Below, one piece after another: positions 10,553-21,955 of a stretch of DNA of 64,000 nt. The notes beneath the pieces were generated by a model. That model was not told the origin of the DNA, searched no databases, and saw only the letters and a list, made by a program, of their open reading frames with translations. Position numbers and translations under genes: made by a program. The stretch comes from Nemophila menziesii (lineage: Eukaryota > Streptophyta > Magnoliopsida > Boraginales > Hydrophyllaceae), in assembly GCA_029959085.1 (NCBI GenBank), contig JARWIR010000018.1, positions 3,348,001 to 3,412,000 on the forward strand, given 5' to 3'. Position 1 is the first letter of the stretch. Each line of letters begins with the position of its first letter.

Positions 10553-10991
10553 ATGACGAAGATTGGGAGGTCAAGAATACTATGAAGAGGAAGAAGAAGT
10601 TGAAGAACCTTGTATTACTTTTGGTGTTGAAAGATGTAGTGAAAGAGTGGAAACTTTGGAGGATAATCATGAAGAGGTGATTGAAACCCATAGGAAAATC
10701 ACAAAAGAGTTGAAGCTTATGCAAATCATATTACGTGGAGTGAGCAATGTTCAACATGCCACCTACGCAACACAAGGAGCTCAACCTACACGCAACCATG
10801 GAAACCAGCTTCGTGCTGGTTCAGATACGTTTTCCTATCCCTTTCTTATTTGTTTTATTTGTTTATTTGCTTTCTTGAGTCTTTTTCGAGTCGTGGGGAC
10901 ACGACTCATTTTTGAGTTTGGGGTGGGGTTCGTTGCCTCATCCCAATTTTATGTGTTTTACAGTTTTTTTTTTTTTTTTTTTAATTTTTAG
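10553..10991 (+). pseudogene. RLG-B shortened env-position ORF with read-through tail
   Basis: The ATG at 10553 (ATGACG, 9 bases after GAGTTTGGGGT) matches the start of the env-position ORF of the other elements but is out of frame with what follows. From 10563 an open frame gives an acidic stretch and then a helical segment (KITKELKLMQIILRGVSNVQHATY) that matches the C-terminus in RLG-D (33800-33970), so most of the ORF has been deleted. At the place of the RLG-D stop codon (TAA in GCTGGTTAA) RLG-B has TCA, so the frame runs on through the conserved hairpin and the GAGTTTGGGGT motif and adds about 60 mostly hydrophobic residues ending in a Phe run. Probably non-functional. Confidence 0.65.
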
Positions 10992-11985
10992 TTTGAGGAA
11001 TGTTTTGACTGTAGAGATGTAGAGTATTTTAAATGCCCCCATCAAGCATGCTTTTTATGAATTAATGATAGAAAATAGTTGACTTTAGGAGTTAGTGTAA
11101 AACGCACTTTGATTGCATGCAAATATGAATTAATTGATAGGAAAAATTAATGAACAATGCAAAAGAAGTAAACTTGTGCTTAAGGATAATGGGTGGTTTG
11201 TAGAACGTGAGATCTAAATGAGTAGAGAACCCACTTAGGTATGAACTAGAGGTAAGTTGTGTAAATAGGAAGATGATAGAGGCAGTTCTTTGTTAGCCCT
11301 TTGAATCCTTTTTGGCCTTCTATCCCGAATTAATTGTATCCTTCTTAGACAAATTTTTAGCCTTTAAGCCTTTCTTTTGTCGCCACATTATAAGCCAATA
11401 TCCCTTTAGATTATTAGGCATGACCATATGACCCGCACTTGAAACACGACTCATTTTTGAGTTTGGGGTGGGGTTCGTTGCCTCATCCCAATTTTATGTG
11501 TTTTACTGTTTTTTTTTTATTTAGTTTGAGGAATGTTTTGACTGTAGAGATGTAGAGTATTTTAAATGCCCCCATCAAGCATGCTTTTTATGAATTAATG
11601 ATAGAAAATAGTTGACTTTAGGAGTTAGTGTAAAACGCACTTTGATTGCATGCAAATATGAATTAATTGATAGGAAAAATTAATGAACAATGCAAAAGAA
11701 GTAAACTTGTGCTTAAGGATAATGGGTGGTTTGTAGAACGTGAGATCTAAATGAGTAGAGAACCCACTTAGGTATGAACTAGAGACAAATTGTGTAGATA
11801 GGAAGATGATAGAGGCGGTTCTTTGTTATCCCTTTGAACCCTTTTTGGCATTCTATCCCTGAATTAATTTTATCCTTCTTAGACAAATTTTTAGCCTTTA
11901 AGCCTTTCTTTTGTCGCCACATTATAAGCCAATTTCCCTTTAGATTTTTAGGCATGACCATATGACCCGCACTTGAATCACGATC
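10900..11985 (+). repeat. RLG-B 545-bp tandem duplication in the 3' UTR
   Basis: 10900-11444 is repeated at 11445-11985 with very few differences, mainly a shorter T-run (about 11507 against the long T-run at 10965-10983). The block starts at CACGACTCATTTTTGAG and ends before CACGATCCTGAG; the shared CACGA suggests a jump at a short homology during reverse transcription or a replication slip. RLG-D has a single copy. Confidence 0.9.
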
Positions 11986-12855
11986 CTGAGACTTCCTGTC
12001 TTGAGCTTGAGTTTGGGGTGGTGGGTCCACCATATGGGAATTTATTGGGTTGGGATTTTTGAGCTTATCAATTGTGCTCGGTTATATATGATGATGATTC
12101 ACAAGTTTATCATATTGTAACCCTTTGCCGGGGTAATAGTGAATGGAAAAGAAGCTATAAAGCTAAAATCATGAATAGGCATGAAGAAAAATAGCATGAT
12201 ATCTCAACATTAAAGAGAGAGTCATAGCTATACAAAAGAAAAAATATATATATATAAACGAAAAGTTATATGAAAAGAATATATATTTGGACCGGCAAAG
12301 TGGAAAATTTTAGGTGAATCATCCTTAGTGCTTATTGGGTTAATTTGGGGACGCTAATTAAGCGCGTCAATTGGGTTGAGTGAGAACGTAATTCGAGTGT
12401 AAACTCAAGCTCTTGGACAGTTGTTGATGGTAAGTGAGGAGAGAGCCACAAGCTCACTTCAAATTTACCAAATATACATACCATACCGTCCTTCAGCCTA
12501 TGCTAAAACCGTAAAGTCCTCGTGATTCCTAGATGCACGGTGAGTTAATAGGGATTATTCTAAGTGGAACATTCAACACAAGTAAAGATCAAGGAACACC
12601 CTATAGCCACCATCTTGAGATAAGTAATAAGCGTAACCTTCTAGCATTGTGAAATTAATTTTGGATTGATATTGTTTTGTATTTGATTTTGCATGATAAG
12701 TGTAGGTGTATATTAATTCCTAGATTAGACTATATGAAATTTGTTTTAAGCTTTGCTTTGGGATTATTTACTAGATTCTACCTTCTGCATTCACCTAAAA
12801 GGCCTTTGTTTTTATTTTACTTTGTCGGGACGACAAAGGTTTGAGTTTGGGGTCT
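11986..12855 (+). other. RLG-B 3' UTR end and polypurine tract
   Basis: No ORF. GAGTTTGGGGT at 12009-12019, inverted repeat CTTTGCCGG (12123-12131) with CCGGCAAAG (12292-12300) around an AU-rich spacer, and the polypurine tract TTGAGTTTGGGGTCT at 12841-12855 directly before the 3' LTR. Confidence 0.75.
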
Positions 12856-14659
12856 TGATGTCTCCCTATTTGTTCTAATTCTTAGCCCATTGGAGACATC
12901 CTTTTAGGTGAATAAATGAGTTATTTGATAGACTTTTAGGCTTATTTGATCATATTGCACTTTCTCCCCTTGGAAATTAACTATTTGCAGAATCTGAGCT
13001 TTTGTGCATAAATTTGACTGTTTTTAATGCAAAGTTAATTGGTTCTTGAATTTCATGAAAGACCAATCCAAGGAGAAAAAGTGAGAATAAAGTCTTAGTG
13101 TCTTTTAGAGTGTTAGGAAATGATTTCTAGTCGAGTTTCTATTTTTAGAGTACACTTTCCTATTTTGATTTCTTGATTTATTGATTTATTCTTTTTAAGC
13201 ATATGCGGTTTAATTATTTATTTAATGTGAAGCTTTAAAAGATAAATGGTAATTACTTAGAGACCAAGTCAAGATAAAGATGAAAGGAAAGAAGATTTAT
13301 ATGGAAATAAAAAGATTTAGGAAAGATTTATTCAAAGGAGGAAAAGATAAAGCTGCCTTTTGAAATCTGAAATTCAGCCACGTTTTAGGAATTAAATCAT
13401 AATAAAAGATTGGCATGGATTCTGGACGAATGGTCTGCACCAATAGAAAGAGCTTTCCAAGACAAGCAGTTTCATATATTGGAACTTCTCAAACGGATAA
13501 GTATTGAAAAAGATATGACCAAATCAAATCAGCAGAATCTTATCTTTTAGAGCTACGAATTTAAGAGTCTTTGCCTTGTCTTCCACTCCAAGCAAATTCG
13601 ACCTAGGGTCTTCCAACACCTATAAATACACCCCTTAGACCTCATTATTCAGTACCTCTCACACTTAATTCAATATCCTTAGAGAGAGAGTCAAAGACCT
13701 CTCATAATTCATTCAATATATACATCCTTAGAGAGAGCGTCAAGAGGCGGAAGCAAGAGCAGAAGCTGGAGACTGTCTATATCTCCAACAACAGTTCAAG
13801 CCAATTCCTCTATCTAGGTTCTTAATTTATTTCTGTTATTAGGAACATGTATATTATTAATTTCTTTATTGTTTTTATTTCAATTATGAGCTAAACCTTA
13901 ATTACTTGAGAATCGCAATGGGATGAACCCTAATTTGTTTAATTCATGTATTTCAATTTGGGACTAGTTTCTAGTTTAATTTGAATTAGGTATTTCATAT
14001 TGTTTCTTATTTTATATTAATTTCACTATCAATGAATTAGCTAATCGGAGATAGGTCATAGTAATTAAGCTATTCACTTTGGTGGGGAAGTGATCGCCTT
14101 GACGGGGGGTTTAATTACTGAACTAGATAATAAACGTAAGGTAGAAATTATTGATCCTGGCGGACTTAGTTAACCTTATAGCCAATTGGGTAAAATAGTA
14201 TTCATTCGAAGGTGGATTATAATCGCCCTGACGGGGTTTGTAACGTCTAAGAATAGCTCCTAGGTCCACCCTGACGGGGGCTAGGAGATTATAGAGTCCC
14301 GACTAATATAGAAATATCAGTTCTGCCCTTAAAGAAAGCATTAATTAGGTAAGTTTAGGTGATTCCCTAGCGAGACTCAAGTATAGCTCATATCTGCATC
14401 TTAGTCCTTTAGTATTTATTTTCAGTATCTTATTTTCTTGCATTCTTAGGATTAATATAAAACCAAATAAATATCTTTTATCTTTTATTTTCTGTATTTG
14501 CAATTATTACTATTTATCTGTTGAACACTTGGGTTATACCAGTCCAATCCCTGAGAACGAATCCGACTTGTCGGAGTATTACTTGGACAACCGTACACTT
14601 GCGGTATTGTGGTTCCATTATTTTCTGTACTTAATTTTATAACACACCAGGACCCACCA
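12856..14659 (+). repeat. RLG-B 3' LTR
   Basis: 1804 bp, a copy of 6563-8366 at a constant offset of 6293; no difference was noticed on reading. It is followed by the second atcct of the target duplication. Confidence 0.95.
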
Positions 14660-15893
14660 ATCCTTCTTGCGGATACTGAGGTAAAGCTTTTTGATCTAAA
14701 GTATCGGTATAGGCGTCTTGAGCGGGTTGTTGTGGAGGAGTAGGTCGATTCTGATATTGGTTTTGGTACTGACCTCTCTGTTGGTAAGAGTTGTTCTGGG
14801 GTCGCGATTGATATTGACTAGGATTAGCGGCCCCTTGTGGATTTGAATACTGCATACCCGGATGGTTGCGGTTGCCCCATCGATTAGATATAAAGTAAAC
14901 AGATTGCAGATTTGTTTCGCACTCTTCCCATGAATGATCGTTAACTCCACATTGTTGACAACCTTGTGCCTCTTGAACTACCTTTGTAGCAGCTAAATTC
15001 TTCTCCATTGTGATTCTCAGCTCCTTGATTTGATTTTCTAACGAGGATATTTGAGCTGAGTTCGCAGTTTCTGCATCTAAACGAAGCGTTCCTCGGGTCT
15101 TTGCTGCAGAAGCTCGCGTTGAAGGCCAACTTCTTTCTTGTTCCATAATATTTTCTAACACCTCGGAAGCTTCATTGTGATTCATGGACACAAAATTACC
15201 CTTTCCAATGTTATCCACCTTGTCTCTACCCTTGTCATCAAGACCTTCATAGAATATAGCAAGTTGTAGAGCAGGTGTATAACCATGGAGCGGGCATCTA
15301 GCTAATTTTTGTTGAAACCTTGTCCATGCTTCTCCCACTGTTTCTCCATCTTCTTGAGAAAATCTTGCAAGCTCGGTTTGATCTTTAAGTCTCATGCTCT
15401 TTGGATAAAATCGGTTAAAGAATGCGGCTTGAAGCTCTCTCCAAGAGTGAATGGTTCCATGTGGTTGTCTTTCTAGCCAATCGCTAGCTCTTCCGGTCAA
15501 GAAAAACGAAAACATATGACAATACAGTTGCTCGCGTGTAATGCCAGGAGTAATGTAGGCATCACAAATCTGCATAAACTTCTGAATCGCTTTTACCGGA
15601 TCTTGAATTGCAGTACCAGTATAGAGTCCGAAACTTTGAAATTGACTAAGCATACCCGGATCGGGTCTAAATTTGATATTCGGAATCTCAGGAGGGCGAT
15701 AACCGATGGGTTGAACATGGAATGGTATGTTAAGGCCAGGTAGATCTTGTTCAACTCGGTTCTGTTGATTATTGAGATTATTCTGCCCATTACCTTCTCC
15801 TACTGGTAATTGTACACCAGGTGGAATGTATGCTGGAGGTCCTCCTGGTGCAAAGTAAACTAACTCCGGATTGTTATCATGTATGTCTGCCAT
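14660..15893 (-). CDS. RLG-A Gag, proximal part (broken by RLG-B)
   Basis: The frame is open on the minus strand from about 15986 down to the RLG-B insertion; the last 8 residues of the visible ORF come from the RLG-B LTR end. It holds the plant gypsy Gag core (FMQICDAYITPGITREQLY, then LTGRASDWLE, FFNRFYP, GETVGEAWTRFQ) and a zinc knuckle CQQCGVNDHSWEEC (CX2CX4HX4C), followed by a Gln/Asn-rich tail. The usual ATG, seen as GGTTTGGTGTATG in RLG-C and RLG-D, is GTGTTTAAT here, so I place the start at the first in-frame ATG, 15893; initiation at 15986 on GTG is less likely. The frame would join that of 5062-6562 without RLG-B. Confidence 0.85.
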
Positions 15894-16129
15894 AGCTCTC
15901 CTCAAGGTTCTTTCCTCACGAATTCGTTTGTTATAAGCTCTGAAGCTCCTCTCAGGCTCCGGTAAGGGAGGCCAAGAATTAAACACTGTGAAAACCTGAA
16001 AAGGACTAAAGCAAACCCAAGCGTAAATCTGGAAAAATAAAAACTAAAACTAAACTAAAAACTGAAAAGTAAAAACTAATTAAAAACTAAAACTCGAAAT
16101 AGATAACCCACACGCTAACGAGACACAAG

Positions 16130-16147
16130 TCCCCGGCAGCGGCGCCA
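16130..16147 (-). other. RLG-A primer binding site (tRNA-Asp)
   Basis: On the minus strand TGGCGCCGCTGCCGGGGA begins 6 bases after the LTR end, identical to RLG-B and RLG-D. The 15987-16129 leader has no ORF. Confidence 0.85.
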
Positions 16148-16153
16148 AAAACT

Positions 16154-17683
16154 TGGTGTCGCCTAGGGTGTGATAAAAATAAGATCAATTTAAGTATGGA
16201 AAACTATGCACTCTCACCCTAGACAGGCACAGTACTGCAAGTATTACAGGACGTATGCAAGTTTTAATGATAAGTAGAGTTCGTTCTCAGGGACTTAAGT
16301 GTGTTAAACGCGTAGGAACAGATAACGAGTAAAAGTAAATAATTAGAAAACAGAAAATTAAATATTTGGTTTTTCGAATTTATGAATTAAAACTAAATTA
16401 AAACTAAGAAAATAAGGACAATAAAGTAAAAGATTAAGAATATGAGATGAGAAGTATAGCTTAGGTTTTGCTAGTATGCACTAATCCTTCTAATTCTATC
16501 TATAGATCTAGTTCATAAGGGAGAATATTAGCCCTTGGTAATACTTAGTCAGGATTCTAAATTCCACTACCTTAGACCTTGAGAGCGACTAAGGGGGCTA
16601 CGTCACAACCAAGAAGTGATTTAAAATAGGGTTATCAAACGCCACTAAGGCCCTAAGCAAATACTGCAAGTCTTGGTGATACTGTGGTTAAAACAAACCT
16701 TAATGACTATCTAGTTAGAAGTATGTTTTGTCAGAACTGCTATCGACACTAGACATTATGTGGTGGTTCAATAGTTAAACACCCTGTCAAGGAGAACATC
16801 TAACTACTCTTAAAACAATCCTAAAGTGATCAATTCTAGGAAAGACAATAAATCAAAACACATAAGCAAATATAAAGTAAGTAGCTAATATCAGATTAAA
16901 ACATATAATTCCCAAAGAAACTTAGATAGAAGAATTAGAATTCATAGATTATACATATGCAAAACCCAAGCTATGGGAGGTTTAGTTCATACCTGAAGGA
17001 AATAAACTAAAAGAAATAATAAAAGACATCATCTTGCTCTCTACAATAAACTGGAAGAATAAAACCTTAAGAACTAATTACTATCAGGCAAGGATTATTT
17101 ACAAGTGATATAAGGGTGTATTTATAGGTGTTTAGAAGACCTAATTCGTTTTCTTGAGGAATTGTTAAGGTAATGGACTTCTAGCCCAACTCAAATTCGT
17201 ATGGAAATAAAGATAAACACTGCTGCGTTGTTTTGGTCATAACTTCTTTATTATTGGTCCGATTTTGCTCCACAAGATACCAAAAGAATCGCAACAGAAT
17301 TATCTAGGCCCTTTAGGAGTAATCTACCAAATTCGGCCTCTTTATTAGGTAAAAACGCCTATCTTTGCAGAATCCCAGATTTAGGCAGCTTTTCCTTTTC
17401 CATCTTTTTAGCAATTCTTTCCTTATCTCCAATTACCATGCATATCTCCTTCCATAAGTTGTTGTCTTTGACTTGGACTCTAATTAAACTCCATAATTAT
17501 CTTTAAAGCTACACACTAAATAAACAATTAAACCCAATATGCTCTAAAAACATTAATTCTACAAATCAAGACACAAAATAGGAAAGTGCACTAAAACTCA
17601 AGAAAATCGACATTATTGACTTCTAAAACACTAAAAATGATGTCTCATCTTAACATAAATCTATCACAAATGAGGAGACATCA
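16154..17683 (-). repeat. RLG-A 5' LTR
   Basis: 1530 bp, in element sense from TGATGTCTCC at 17683 to GACACCA at 16154. Its first 45 bases contain the inverted repeat GAGACATCA/TGATGTCTC. TATAAATA box at 17119-17126 (minus strand). The right flank is LTR sequence of RLG-C. Confidence 0.95.
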
Positions 17684-19079
17684 TTTATGATTTGATGGAG
17701 TATCAAGACAAGGAGAAAATTAAAGTCTTGGATTAAGCGTTGAAGTCAAAGGCGAGAATTCTTGATTTGAAGAAGAAATTAGTGGAGAATGAAATTTGGA
17801 ATGCTATCACAAATCACTGTTTTTGAGCATCTTAGCCACTGATTCAGCCTTGGATTATAAAATGGAATCGGTAGAGCTTGAAGTCAGGGATATTTTACAA
17901 CTTGAACGAAGTGATTCCGAGTCCAGACGCAAAAGTTACAGCTGTTTTAGTAACAGCTAGTCACCAGTTACGGAATTTCGTTAAAGGGATTGGGCTTTTA
18001 TTCTAATTAACCTAATCCTTCTTTTTAGAAGTCCAATCCGTTTTTCCCACTATAGAAAGGCTTTTGACTTCACTTTTTATATACACAATTCATATTAGAG
18101 AAGAGGCAACGCTTAGGAGAAGTCAGAGAAGCAAAAAGGAGAGAGAAAGCTGAAACTGGAGAATTCCTTCTTCAAACAACAACAATTATCAACCCTTTAA
18201 TTAGGTTTTTCTTATTTCTGTAATTCATTATGAACACTTTTTCTTTTAATTTAGTAGTTTTTAACATTAGCATGAGCTAAATTCCTTAAGTGCTTGAGAA
18301 TCACATTAATGGGTTGAACCCAATTTTAATAAATTTATGTTTTTGGATTTGGGATTATTTAATTTAAATTGAAATGGGTCATTTCGTATTGACTATTATT
18401 TCGCATTTAAATACTGTCTTTGAAGTCATGAATCAAATATAGGAATTAGTAATTAAGCTATTCACTTTGGTGGGGAAGTGATCGCCTTGACGGGGGGTTT
18501 AATTACAGAACTAAATAATTAACGTAAGGTAGAAATTATTGACCCTGGCGGACTTAGTTAATCTTATAGCCAATTGGGTAGAATACTTGACCATTCGAAG
18601 ATGTATTATAATCACCCTGTCGGGGTTTGTTACACCTAAGAATAGCTCATAAGTCCACCCTGACGGGGTTAGGAGATTATAGAATCCTGACTAGTACTTA
18701 ATCTCGAGTCATCCCTTAAAAAGAAACAATAATTTAATAAAGTTAGGTGAAACCCTTACGAAACTCAAGTATTGCCTTTAAATCTTTGTGTCTACTCATA
18801 TTTATTTACTTGTGTCTCATTTATTTGCATTAGTTAATTTAGAATTTATTTTATTTGCATCTTAGTCCTTAATTAAAAACCAAAACAAATATTTATATCA
18901 TTTATTTTCCGTATCGTATAACAATTATTCACACTTATAACATAACATCTAAAGTCATATCCAATCCGTCCATGAGATAGAATTCCCGTTTACCGGATAT
19001 TACTTGGACGACCCGTACACTTGTGGTACGTGTCTTGCCTTTTTAGGTGTGTTATTTAAGAACACACAAGGAGACACCA
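17684..19079 (+). repeat. RLG-C 5' LTR, 3' portion
   Basis: The segment ends GAGACACCA just before the primer site and is alignable, with many changes, to the RLG-D LTR (TTTTGACTTC, ACACAATTCA, CTTTGGTGGGGAAGTGATCGCC compared with RLG-B). It has the CCTTGACGGGG, CCCTGGCGG, CCCTGTCGGGG and CCCTGACGGGG series at about 18485-18665. RLG-A interrupts it at 17684. Confidence 0.85.
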
Positions 19080-19085
19080 AGGTTT

Positions 19086-19103
19086 TGGCGCCACTGCCGG
19101 GGA
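19086..19103 (+). other. RLG-C primer binding site (tRNA-Asp)
   Basis: TGGCGCCACTGCCGGGGA, one base different from the site in the other three elements, 6 bases after the LTR end. Confidence 0.8.
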
Positions 19104-19226
19104 CGGTAGCGTGTGACCACGGTGTTATCCGTAAGTGCTTTAGTTGTTATTTTTATTTCAGTTTTTATTTTTCGGGTTTTACGCTTTCCTTTGTTTAGCT
19201 TTTTCTCAAGTTTACAGGTTTGGTGT

Positions 19227-21092
19227 ATGCTCTCAGATCCTGAGAGACTAGTCCGAGCGAGAAACATGAGAGAAAGAGAGGCAAGAGAAAGAGCAAGGTT
19301 AAAAGAAGAAATGGAGAATATAAACGTTAATAATGTTGAAGATCCCGGAATTCAGTTGGATGAAAACGGTCTCCCAATAGTTTCACCAGTATTACCAGTT
19401 CCACTGGTAGGAGTTCAAAACGCTCAATTCCAAATTCCTCCCGGAGGTCAACAACCAATCAACAATAATGGTGCAGAATTTCAAGATGATGGGCCGCGAC
19501 TTTTCCAACCGAATAACTATAGACCTTTCCGTTTACCACCAGTAGGACTCCATCCTCCCGCTATTCAAGGAATTCGATTCAGACCAGACGCGGGTATGAT
19601 TAATGAATTTACAAATATTGTACAGTATAGTGGTCCAGCTTGTGAAGATTCTATTCGAGCTATGTATAAGTTTATGCAAATTTGTGATGCATATGTCACT
19701 CCTGGAGTAACCCTAGAACAAATGTACTTTCCTATGTTTCTGTTTTTCCTCACCGGAGGAGCGAGTGAGTGGTATGGTCAGCAACCACATGAGGAGATTT
19801 TGACTTGGGATCAACTCCAGACAACGTTTTTTGACAGGTATTATCCTCAAAGTGTTAAGACTTAGTGGGCAGTTAGATGTTACTAGTTTCCGTCAAGAGA
19901 AAGGTGAAACTGTAGGTGTTGCGTGGACCCATTTCCAATCTTTATTACGAAAATTTCCATTACATGGGTATTCACTTGAGTTACAGCTTGGTATATTTTA
20001 TCGAAGTTTAGAAGAAGCCGCAAAAGAAAAGATAGATACTATGTGTCAAGGTGGCCTCATGTGATCACAACAAATCAAGCTCTCGCTATTATGGACACAA
20101 TTGTAAAGAATGAAATGAGTTGGCAACCCTCGAGATCATCTGTTAGAGTTTCTGCAAAAGGTACATTGAATCTAGACGCAGAAACAGCTTTGAATGCTAA
20201 GATTGCAGCGCTTGAGAAGAAGCTTAAACAGATAACTATGTCAAGTAAAGTTAATGTAAATGTGGTAAATAAACCAGAGATATGTCCTAGTTGTGGTGCA
20301 GATGATCATAGCTGGGAAAGATGTACTAATAACCCAGAATCCATGTGTTTCGTTAATAATTATTCTGGTGGTCAAGGGTATGGAAATCAAAATAGAAATC
20401 ATCCAGGCTTTCAGTATTCGAATCCACATGGAGCAGCCAATCCAGGATCTTATCAACAAAGGACCCATGGGAACAATTATCAAATTAAGACGCAAAACCA
20501 ATACCAAGGGAACCAACCTAGATCCGATCATGAAGCCTATGCCGATACGTTAGCTCAAAAGACACTTCCTTCTCGACCTCAAGAAGGCGCGATCAGCGCA
20601 AATGATTTAGCACTTACCTTGACACAATACATATCTAATGCTAATAGTAAGTCCTCTATACTTAAAGATCAGTTATCTCGATTAATAGACACCACCCCCA
20701 TTAAAGAAAACAAGATGGAGGAAACATTAAACTCACATACTGCTTCGTTGAAAACATTAGAGAATCAAATATCAAAGATCGCAAATTACTTAAATGTCCG
20801 AGGCCAAGGACAACTCCTGAGTGACACAGAAATTCCTAAACAAAGAGAGGATTGTAACGCGATCACGACTAGAAGTGGTGAGATATTGAAACCACCACCT
20901 TTCGCAGTTATGAAAGAAAAAGAAGTAACTAGAAAAGAAAACCCATTAAAGGAGGTGGAAGAGAATGATAAAGAACCTGAAGTGGTAGAAGTGGAGAGGA
21001 TTCCAGAAGTTCTGAAAAAGAAATATGTTGTAGAAACTCGTCCTCCTCCACCTTTTCCTTCAAGATTTAAGAAAAAAAGGAGATATGGCTGA
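19227..21092 (+). pseudogene. RLG-C gag (frameshifted)
   Basis: The ATG at 19227 follows GGTTTGGTGT. The reading moves through three frames: 19227-19865, then about 19860-20064, then 20043-21092. Gag core motifs are present (FMQICDAYVTPGVTLEQMY, LTGGASEWYG, FFDRYYPQS, GETVGVAWTHFQ), then zinc knuckle CPSCGADDHSWERC and a Gln/Asn-rich tail with HPGFQYSNPHGAANP, which RLG-A and RLG-D share. At least two frameshifts make it non-functional. Confidence 0.85.
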
Positions 21093-21955
21093 ATATCAAA
21101 GAATTTTTAATAGGGTGAGAGGTCTCAATGTTAACATTCCGTTATTAGAAGCCATTAAAGACATACCGAAATATGTGAAATTCTTAAAGAGGGCCCTCAC
21201 CAACAAGAGACCATATTGTGATAATGAAATGGTAGGGTTACCCGAAGAGTGTAGTGCTATCTGTCAATGTAAGTTTCCACCTAAGCTGCTTGATCCTGTG
21301 AGTTTTACGCTTCCGATTTCGATTGGTAATGAGTGGAAAGGAAAAGCTTTATGTGATTTGGGTGCGAGTATTAATCTCATGCCCAAATAAGTTTCTGATA
21401 AGTTGAATATGGGGGATATGAGACCTACCTCTATGGTTCTACAAATGGCAGATAGATCCCTTGTGCATCCCGAGGGACGAATCGAAGACGTCCTTGTCAA
21501 GGCAGGTGCTTTAGTTTTTCCTGTTGATTTAGTTATTCTTGAATACGACGTAGATAAGAATGTCCCCATCATTTTGGGAAGACCATTCCTAGCCACGGGG
21601 CGTACTTTAATTGATGTAGAAAACAGAGAATTAACCATGAGAATCCAAGACGAGGAGGTGAAATGTGTTTAGAGCCATGAAGTTTCCAGATGTTTCAGGA
21701 GATTGTTTCCGCATGGATATAGAAGAACACGCCACACAAGAGGTATTTTATTGTTTTAACTATGATGATATCTTGCAGGCTGCCTTAACGCTTGATTTAC
21801 CTGAGATGATGGAAGAGCTTGCCGAAACGGTGGCAGCCCTTAATTCTGAGAATCCAAAGTATAGGTGTTTAGCCTATGAACCGTTGCGAGATGCATGGGA
21901 GATTGAAATTCAGAAGAAGCCATCCATTGAGTCGATCCACTTCCGTCACACTTGA
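21085..21955 (+). pseudogene. RLG-C aspartic protease (nonsense and frameshift)
   Basis: Starts within the conserved block MAEYQRIFNRVRGLN. The retropepsin motif LCDLGASINLMPK is followed by TAA at 21388 where RLG-D has a Ser codon; the domain goes on in the same region with [18 protein letters not shown] further frameshift follows near 21665, and the linker to reverse transcriptase reads to 21955. Confidence 0.8.

Larger units (their letters stand above)
6563..14659 (+). mobile_element. RLG-B: non-autonomous Athila-related LTR element without gag-pol
   Basis: An 8097-bp element bounded by two 1804-bp LTRs (6563-8366 and 12856-14659) and a perfect 5-bp target duplication atcct (6558-6562 and 14660-14664), inserted in the gag of RLG-A. 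The LTRs match without indels and I noticed no substitution, so the insertion is very young. Inside are a tRNA-Asp primer site, one 383-residue ORF, a GC-rich hairpin array, a shortened env-position ORF, a 545-bp tandem duplication and a polypurine tract. No reverse transcriptase, protease or integrase is encoded, so it must have been moved in trans. Its 3' half follows the layout of RLG-A and RLG-D, which shows common descent. Confidence 0.93.
1..17683 (-). mobile_element. RLG-A: Athila-type Ty3/Gypsy LTR element, non-autonomous, interrupted by RLG-B
   Basis: The element lies on the minus strand. Its 5' LTR is 16154-17683 and its 3' LTR starts at 1225 and runs off the window at base 1. Order in element sense: LTR, tRNA-Asp primer site, gag, RLG-B insertion, rest of gag, protease, the last (GPY/F) integrase domain, hairpin array, ORF in the env position, long 3' UTR, polypurine tract, LTR. 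Reverse transcriptase, RNase H and the integrase core are absent, so it cannot copy itself and must have used proteins from a relative. The visible 1225 bp of the two LTRs align without indels at an offset of 16458 and I saw no mismatch, which points to a recent insertion. It landed inside the 5' LTR of RLG-C. Its target duplication cannot be checked because the left end is outside the window. Confidence 0.9.
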
